Shown here piece after piece: positions 59,208 through 64,000 of a DNA stretch of 64,000 nt. The notes beneath the pieces were generated by a model. It was not told the DNA's origin and searched no databases. It saw nothing but the letters and a program-made list of their open reading frames with translations. How positions within the stretch are numbered: position 1 is the stretch's first letter; each line of letters starts with the position of its first letter. This stretch comes from Corynebacterium liangguodongii. Lineage in GTDB: Bacteria; Actinomycetota; Actinomycetes; Mycobacteriales; Mycobacteriaceae. Location: NCBI RefSeq assembly GCF_003070865.1, contig NZ_CP026948.1, positions 1,054,001 through 1,118,000 of the forward strand. Direction: 5' to 3'. Both the position numbers and the translations under genes were made by a program.

Positions 59208-59852
59208 ATGGCCCACGAATACACGGTGACGAAGTCGCAGCTTCTTGTCGACGCCCCCATCCTCGCGCTCCGGCGCGATACCGTGACAATGCCGACCGGC
59301 GTTAGCGCCGATCGCGAGATCGTCGAACACCTCGGCGCCGTCGCGATCGTCGCCCTCGACGGCGAGGGGCGCATCGCCATGGTCGAGCAGTACCGCCACA
59401 GCGTCGGCCGCAGGCTCCAGGAGCTGCCGGCCGGGATCCTGGACGTGGCGGGGGAGACCGAGCTGGAGTGCGCGAAGCGGGAGCTGCGCGAAGAAGCTGG
59501 GTTAGCGGCCGGCGACTGGGGGGTGCTGCTCGACCTCGTGACCTCCCCGGGGTTCGCGGAAGAGGCCGTCCGGGTATTCCTCGCCCGTGACCTCTCCGAG
59601 GTGCAGCGCCCGGAGGCGGAGGACGAGGAGGCGGAGATGACCCTCGAGTGGGTGGACCTCGACGAGGCGCGGGCGCGCGTGTTCGCGGGCGCGGTGACCA
59701 ACTCGATCGCCATCGCCGGGATCCTCGCTGCCTGCGCGGTGCGAGACGGGGTGGCGCGCCCGTTGGGCGTCGATACGCCGTTCGAGCTGCGGCCGACCTC
59801 GATGGCGCGCCGCCGCATCGGGCACGGCTCGGACCTGAAGAAGTTTTCGTAG
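59208..59852 (+). CDS. Nudix hydrolase, ADP-ribose pyrophosphatase type
   Basis: This 214-aa protein has the Nudix box GX5EX7REUXEEXGU in GILDVAGETELECAKRELREEAGL (about residues 81-104), preceded by ALDGEGRIAMVEQYRHSVGRRLQELPAG, the ADP-ribose-binding surround. ADP-ribose hydrolases of this type remove toxic ADP-ribose. It corresponds to Rv1700. The C-terminal 35 residues are an unrelated tail (RPLGVDTPFELRPTSMARRRIGHGSDLKKFS). It lies 5 bp after steB, and xerD begins directly after its stop, so expression is coupled. Confidence 0.9.
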   Translation: MAHEYTVTKSQLLVDAPILALRRDTVTMPTGVSADREIVEHLGAVAIVALDGEGRIAMVEQYRHSVGRRLQELPAGILDVAGETELECAKRELREEAGLAAGDWGVLLDLVTSPGFAEEAVRVFLARDLSEVQRPEAEDEEAEMTLEWVDLDEARARVFAGAVTNSIAIAGILAACAVRDGVARPLGVDTPFELRPTSMARRRIGHGSDLKKFS

Positions 59853-60749
59853 GTGGAGCCTGCACGGGTGGCCGCGATGTGGCTCGACCACCTCGCGGTG
59901 GAGCGCGGCGCATCCGCCCACACGCTATCGAACTACAGGCGCGACGCCGCGCGCTACCTCGGGTGGCTCGCTGAAGCGGGGATTTCCGATCTCGGTGAGG
60001 TAGACGCATCCCACCTGGAGGCGTACGTCGCGGACCTGCGGCGCGGGGAGCGCCCGCTTGCGTCGTCGTCCGCGGCCCGCGCCCTCGTCGTCGCCCGCGG
60101 GCTGCACAAGTTCGCCGCGGCGGAGGGGGTCGTCGGCTCCGACGTCTCCGCCGCCGTCGCCCCGCCGGGCGCGGGGGAGAAGTTGCCGGAGACGCTCAGC
60201 GTCGCAGAGGTCGAGCGCCTCATCGAGGCCTGCCCCACGCAGACCCCGACGCAGCTGCGCGACCGCGCGCTGGTGGAGACACTCTACGCCACCGGGGCGC
60301 GTGTGACCGAGGCGCTTGACATAACTGTCGACGACGTGAGCGGGGGCGAGGACGTCATCACCGTCACCGGCAAGGGGGACAAACAGCGCATAGTGCCCTT
60401 GGGCTCCCACGCGCGGGCGGCGATCGACGCCTACCTCGTGCGCGGCCGGCCCGCGCTGGCGAGCGGGGCGTCCCACGCGTTGTTTTTGAACAAACGCGGG
60501 ACGGCGCTTTCCCGGCAGAGTGCGTGGACCGTGGTCAAGGGCGCGGCGCAGCGGGCCGGGATAGACAAAGATATCTCTCCGCACACCTTGCGCCATTCCT
60601 TTGCCACGCACCTGTTGGAAGGAGGCGCCGACGTGCGCACGGTCCAGGAGCTTTTAGGGCACTCGTCCGTGACCACGACACAGATCTACACCCACGTCAC
60701 TGCGGAGAACCTCCGCGAGGTGTGGAAGACGGCGCACCCGCGGGCCTGA
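59853..60749 (+). CDS. xerD: Site-specific tyrosine recombinase XerD
   Basis: XerD with XerC resolves chromosome dimers at dif. The 298-aa protein has the SAM-like N-terminal domain ([30 protein letters not shown]). Catalytic residues are visible: R in [13 protein letters not shown] in [15 protein letters not shown]-x2-R in [30 protein letters not shown], and the nucleophile Y in [12 protein letters not shown] 59853 starts right after the nudix stop. The location upstream of parA-scpA-scpB matches M. tuberculosis (Rv1701). XerD rather than XerC follows from synteny. The partner XerC is outside the window. Confidence 0.95.
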   Translation: MEPARVAAMWLDHLAVERGASAHTLSNYRRDAARYLGWLAEAGISDLGEVDASHLEAYVADLRRGERPLASSSAARALVVARGLHKFAAAEGVVGSDVSAAVAPPGAGEKLPETLSVAEVERLIEACPTQTPTQLRDRALVETLYATGARVTEALDITVDDVSGGEDVITVTGKGDKQRIVPLGSHARAAIDAYLVRGRPALASGASHALFLNKRGTALSRQSAWTVVKGAAQRAGIDKDISPHTLRHSFATHLLEGGADVRTVQELLGHSSVTTTQIYTHVTAENLREVWKTAHPRA

Positions 60750-60814
60750 ATGACAACAGTGTAAGCTTGACCGTGGTAACTGCCCGGAACACACACCTCA
60801 CATCAGGAGACGCC

Positions 60815-61693
60815 ATGGCGATGGAGAGCGAGTCGCTGTTCGAGGCCGAAGGAGCGCCAGTCGGACTGACCGGCCGGCCCGTGCGAGAGTTTGCCAAGCC
60901 CAAGGAGCTTTTGCGGCACGGGCCCGCGAAGGTGATTTCCATGGTCAACCAGAAGGGCGGGGTGGGCAAGACCACCTCCACCATCAACCTGGGGGCCTGC
61001 CTGGCAGAGCAGGGGCGTAGCGTCCTCCTCGTTGACCTCGACCCGCAGGGCGCGCTCTCTGCCGGGCTCGGGGTGGCGCACGATGAAGAGCAGGTTACCG
61101 TCTACGACCTGCTCTTCGACTCTACGGCGAATGTCCACGCGGCGATCCGGCACACGAACGTCGCCGGGCTCGACCTTGTACCGGCCAACATCGATCTTTC
61201 TGCCGCGGAGATTCAGCTCGTCAACGAGGTCGGGCGCGAGCAGACGCTCGCGCGCTGCCTGCGCCCCGCCCGCGCCGAATACGACTACATTGTGCTGGAC
61301 TGCGGGCCCTCGTTGGGCCTGCTCACCGTCAACGCGCTGGCCGCCTCCCACGGGGTGATCATCCCGATGGAGTGCGAGTACTTCTCCCTGCGGGGCTTGG
61401 CGCTATTGACCGATACGGTGGAGAAGGTGCGCGACCGGATCAACTTCGACCTAGAGATCATCGGCATCCTCGTGACCATGTTCGACCGCCGTACCTCGCA
61501 CGCCCGCGAGGTGATGGACCGCGTGCTCGAGGTCTTCGGGGAGACGGTGTTCGACACCGTGATCACCCGCACCGTGCGCTTCCCGGAGACGTCGGTGGCG
61601 GGCGAGCCGATTATCACCTGGGCGCCGCGATCCCAGGGCGCTGAGCAGTACCGCAACCTGGCCCTCGAGGTGCTCGAGCGCACGGACGGGTGA
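60815..61693 (+). CDS. ParA-family ATPase (second, scpAB-linked ParA)
   Basis: This 292-aa ParA/Soj-like ATPase has the deviant Walker A in VNQKGGVGKTTSTINLG, the A' motif VLLVDLDPQGALSAGLG and Walker B YIVLDCGPSLGLLTVNAL. It is not beside a parB gene, so it is not the oriC partition ParA. It equals Rv1708, which precedes scpA and scpB; a link to chromosome condensation is likely from position. AGGAGA supports ATG 60815; ATG 60821 is possible. The frame is open to 60524 but overlaps xerD. scpA follows after 4 bp. Confidence 0.92.
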   Translation: MAMESESLFEAEGAPVGLTGRPVREFAKPKELLRHGPAKVISMVNQKGGVGKTTSTINLGACLAEQGRSVLLVDLDPQGALSAGLGVAHDEEQVTVYDLLFDSTANVHAAIRHTNVAGLDLVPANIDLSAAEIQLVNEVGREQTLARCLRPARAEYDYIVLDCGPSLGLLTVNALAASHGVIIPMECEYFSLRGLALLTDTVEKVRDRINFDLEIIGILVTMFDRRTSHAREVMDRVLEVFGETVFDTVITRTVRFPETSVAGEPIITWAPRSQGAEQYRNLALEVLERTDG

Positions 61694-61697
61694 GTCG

Positions 61698-62504
61698 ATG
61701 CCGGCTCCGAACCAGCCCGAAATCACCGGCTTTAGGCTGGTGCTGGGCAACTTTGAGGGCCCGTTCGACTTGCTGTTGCAGCTCATTAGCTCCAAGAAGC
61801 TCGACGTGACGGAGGTCGCGCTCTCAGAGGTGACCGACGAATTCATCGCCTACACGCGGGCCCTGGGTCAAGCGTCAGAACTTGACGAGGTAACGGAGTT
61901 CCTCCTCATCGCCGCGACCCTGCTCGATCTCAAGGCTGCCCGTTTGCTGCCCCGCGGCGAGGCGAGCGACGCCGAGACTCTCGAGCTGTTGGAGTCGCGC
62001 GACCTGCTCTTCGCCCGCCTGCTGCAGTACCGGGCATACCAACGGGTGGCCGAACAGTTCGCGCAGTGGCAGGCCACCGCGGCGCGCACCTACCCCAGGG
62101 CGGTGGGCCCGGAGGAACGCTTCGCCGAGCTTATGCCCCCGGTGGTGCTGGGCCATAACGCAGAGAGCTTTGCCGCGCTGGCGGCGAGCGTGTTTCGGCC
62201 GCGGCCGCCGGAGGAGGTGCGCACCGACCACGTCCACGCCCAGGCGGTCTCGGTGCCAGAGCAAGCGGGCAAGATCCTGGCCATGCTGCGCTTGGCGGGC
62301 CCGGCCCAATGGCTCGCTTTCGCCGACCTCACCGCTGATTGCGCCCGGTCGATGGAGGTCGTCGGCCGATTCCTCGCGCTGCTCGAGCTGTTCAAGGCGC
62401 GGGCGCTCGAGGCGCGGCAGCCCGAGGCGCTAGGCCCCCTCGACGTCGCCTGGACGGGGGCAGAGGTCGACCCCGCGGTCGTCGCGGCGAGCAACTGGAC
62501 CTAG
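61698..62504 (+). CDS. scpA: Segregation and condensation protein A
   Basis: ScpA is the kleisin that bridges the SMC dimer heads. The 268-aa protein begins with the typical FEGPFDLLLQLISSKKLDVTEVALSEVTDEFIAY and LDEVTEFLLIAATLLDLKAARLLPR (N-terminal helical domain contacting the SMC neck). It ends with a winged-helix region that contacts the SMC cap (SMEVVGRFLALLELFKARALEA). Length is normal. It lies in the parA-scpA-scpB unit; smc is elsewhere. Confidence 0.96.
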   Translation: MPAPNQPEITGFRLVLGNFEGPFDLLLQLISSKKLDVTEVALSEVTDEFIAYTRALGQASELDEVTEFLLIAATLLDLKAARLLPRGEASDAETLELLESRDLLFARLLQYRAYQRVAEQFAQWQATAARTYPRAVGPEERFAELMPPVVLGHNAESFAALAASVFRPRPPEEVRTDHVHAQAVSVPEQAGKILAMLRLAGPAQWLAFADLTADCARSMEVVGRFLALLELFKARALEARQPEALGPLDVAWTGAEVDPAVVAASNWT

Positions 62505-62516
62505 GATCACTAACTC

Positions 62517-63080
62517 ATGGAGCAACCAGACGGTCTGCCGATGGTCACGCAGCTGCGCTCACAGCTCGAGTCGGTGCTGTTGGTCATAGACAGCCCGGCC
62601 TCGACGGCCGATTTGGCCCGTGCGCTCGGGGCGGAGGAAGGAGACGTCGATAAGCAGCTGCGCGAGATCGCAGCCGAGTTCGACGCGCGGGGCAGCGGGA
62701 TGAGCCTGCGCGAGGGGGAGGAGGGCTGGCGGCTCTACACCCGGGCGGAGAACTCCCAGGCGGTGGAGAAGTTTCTTCTTGACGGCACCCAGTCGACGCT
62801 CTCGCGGGCAGCGCTGGAGACGCTGGCGGTGATCGCTTACCGTCAGCCGGTGACCCGCTCCCAGGTCGCCGGCGTGCGCGGGGTCAACGTCGACGGCGTG
62901 ATGCGCACGCTCGCGCTGCGCGGGCTGATCGCGGAGGTGGACCCGGACGCCTCGACCGGCGCGCACCGCTACGTCACCACCGAGTTCTTCCTCGAGCTGC
63001 TCGGCATTGACTCGCTAGACAGCCTGCCCGAGCTGGCGCCTCTGCTCCCGGAGATCGACTCGATCGAGGATGCTTGGTAA
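62517..63080 (+). CDS. scpB: Segregation and condensation protein B
   Basis: ScpB dimerises and binds ScpA in the Smc-ScpAB condensin. The 187-aa protein has two winged-helix domains: SQLESVLLVIDSPASTADLARALGAEEGDVDKQLREIAAEFDARGSGMSLREGEEGWRLYTR, and ALETLAVIAYRQPVTRSQVAGVRGVNVDGVMRTLALRGLIAEVD, the latter holding the family's most conserved segment. It starts 12 bp after scpA. A 59-bp gap precedes rluB. Confidence 0.96.
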   Translation: MEQPDGLPMVTQLRSQLESVLLVIDSPASTADLARALGAEEGDVDKQLREIAAEFDARGSGMSLREGEEGWRLYTRAENSQAVEKFLLDGTQSTLSRAALETLAVIAYRQPVTRSQVAGVRGVNVDGVMRTLALRGLIAEVDPDASTGAHRYVTTEFFLELLGIDSLDSLPELAPLLPEIDSIEDAW

Positions 63081-63139
63081 TTCCCTCCATCTGGTAGGCT
63101 GGCGCGCGTTCGAAAACCGCTTACATAGTGTAAGGATCC

Positions 63140-64000
63140 ATGATGACTCCCCCCGCTCGCCGAGACGGCACACCGGATAGAGAGAAGGACGATACGTTCT
63201 ACATCTCCTATGCGCGGCCGGCCAAGAAGCAAAATGTGACACCCCACCCGCTCGAAGATAACTGGTGGGACGCCCCCGAAGAGGGCGTGCGCCTGCAAAA
63301 AGTTCTGGCTAAGGCGGGTGTCGCCTCGCGCCGCCACGCCGAGATCATGATCTCCCAGGGCCGCGTCGAGGTCAACGACACGATCGTGACCACGCAGGGA
63401 ACGCGCGTGAATCCCAGCGTGGATATCATCCGCGTCGACGGCGTGCGCATCAATGTCAACGAGGAGCACGAGTACTTCGCTTTCAATAAGCCGCGCGGGG
63501 TGCAGTCGACCATGAAAGACGAGATGGATCGCACTTCGGTGGGAAGCTACGTCGCAGAGAAGACGGCTTCCGGGCAGCGGCTCTTCCACGTGGGCCGCCT
63601 CGATGCGGACACCGAGGGCCTGTTGCTGCTCACCAACGACGGCGAGCTGGCCAACCGACTGATGCACCCGCGCTACAACATCAAAAAGACCTACCTCGCC
63701 ACGGTGCTCGGCGAGGCCAAGCCCACGCTCATCAAGCAGCTGCGAGAGGGCATCGAGCTTGACGACGGCCCTGCGAAGGCCGACTACGTCCAGATCGTGG
63801 ACACCCACAACGGCCAGTCGATCATCCGGGTCGAACTGCACGAGGGTCGCAAGCACATCGTGCGCCGCATGCTCAAGGCCGCGGGGTACCCGGTGCAGCG
63901 TCTCGTGCGCACCAAGGTGCACACAGTCCAGCTCGGGGAGATGAAGCCCGGGTCCCTGCGCGCGCTCAATTCGGCGGAGCTGACCTCGTTGTACAAGGCG
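63140..64000 (+). CDS. rluB: Ribosomal large subunit pseudouridine synthase RluB type (3' end missing)
   Basis: This enzyme isomerises a uridine in 23S rRNA helix 90 (E. coli U2605). The 287 visible residues run off the right edge and may be nearly complete. After an unusual 48-residue N-terminal extension (MMTPPARRDGTPDREKDD ... DAPEEG) comes the S4 domain (VRLQKVLAKAGVASRRHAEIMISQGRVEVND) and the RsuA-type catalytic motif GRLDADTEGLLLLTNDGEL with the catalytic Asp in RLDADT. EGRKHIVRRMLKAAGYPVQRLVR closes the core. ATG 63140 and 63143 are both possible; AAGGA fits 63143 slightly better. It corresponds to Rv1711. Confidence 0.94.
   Translation, partial: MMTPPARRDGTPDREKDDTFYISYARPAKKQNVTPHPLEDNWWDAPEEGVRLQKVLAKAGVASRRHAEIMISQGRVEVNDTIVTTQGTRVNPSVDIIRVDGVRINVNEEHEYFAFNKPRGVQSTMKDEMDRTSVGSYVAEKTASGQRLFHVGRLDADTEGLLLLTNDGELANRLMHPRYNIKKTYLATVLGEAKPTLIKQLREGIELDDGPAKADYVQIVDTHNGQSIIRVELHEGRKHIVRRMLKAAGYPVQRLVRTKVHTVQLGEMKPGSLRALNSAELTSLYKA

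Overview
The window is a stretch of high-GC actinobacterial chromosome. Gene content, gene order, the 16S sequence and mycolata-specific genes (steA/steB, helR) point to the genus Corynebacterium; I cannot name the species. From polA to rluB the order follows the block known from Mycobacterium tuberculosis (polA, rpsA, coaE, uvrB, usp, uvrA, infC-rpmI-rplT, tsnR, pheS-pheT, argCJBDFRGH, tyrS, a TPR protein, a HAD phosphatase, tlyA, nadK, recN, steA, steB, nudix, xerD, parA, scpA, scpB, rluB). Most of the window is therefore conserved housekeeping DNA, and the unusual material sits in small islands within it.

Layout. 1-6400: formate dehydrogenase fdhF, a small DUF6457-type gene and fdhD (minus strand, fdhD cut by the window edge), a DAACS symporter and a POT peptide transporter. 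6500-16000: polA, a methyltransferase, rpsA, coaE, a DUF4259 gene, uvrB and two universal stress proteins. 16000-20050 (minus): the RNA polymerase-recycling ATPase gene helR, a DoxX-type membrane protein with a long charged tail, and a metallo-beta-lactamase-fold hydrolase. 20193-23048: uvrA. 23240-27921: an accessory island with three exported proteins that share one module, facing a NarL-type two-component system in which a small exported peptide lies between kinase and regulator. 28000-30345: infC-rpmI-rplT behind a long leader with an intrinsic terminator, then a SpoU methyltransferase. 30407-32400: a large unrecognised repeat protein whose 5' end looks frameshifted. 32505-46113: pheST, the complete arginine operon with its repressor, a Trm112-like protein and tyrS. 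46114-51740: one complete rRNA operon (16S-23S-5S, no tRNA) in a strongly G/T-rich leader and spacer. 51792-64000: the tlyA-nadK-recN-steAB operon, a nudix hydrolase, xerD, parA-scpA-scpB and the start of rluB.

How the genes work together. The arg genes encode every step from N-acetylglutamate to arginine apart from initial acetylation, which bifunctional ArgJ can supply, and ArgR feeds back on a promoter seen directly before argC. UvrA, UvrB, PolA and RecN are repair proteins. XerD, ParA, ScpA and ScpB belong to chromosome dimer resolution, segregation and condensation. SteA and SteB belong to cell separation. Several genes (polA, coaE, the DUF4259 gene, uvrB, tsnR, argC, steA and the orphan at 30407) have a TANNNT-like -10 hexamer 6-8 nt before the start codon, as expected for leaderless mRNAs.

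The best candidates for new biology are the exported-protein/two-component island (23.2-27.9 kb), the four-module orphan protein (30.4-32.4 kb) and the infC leader with its AUC start. All functional statements are reading and recall only; no search was run.
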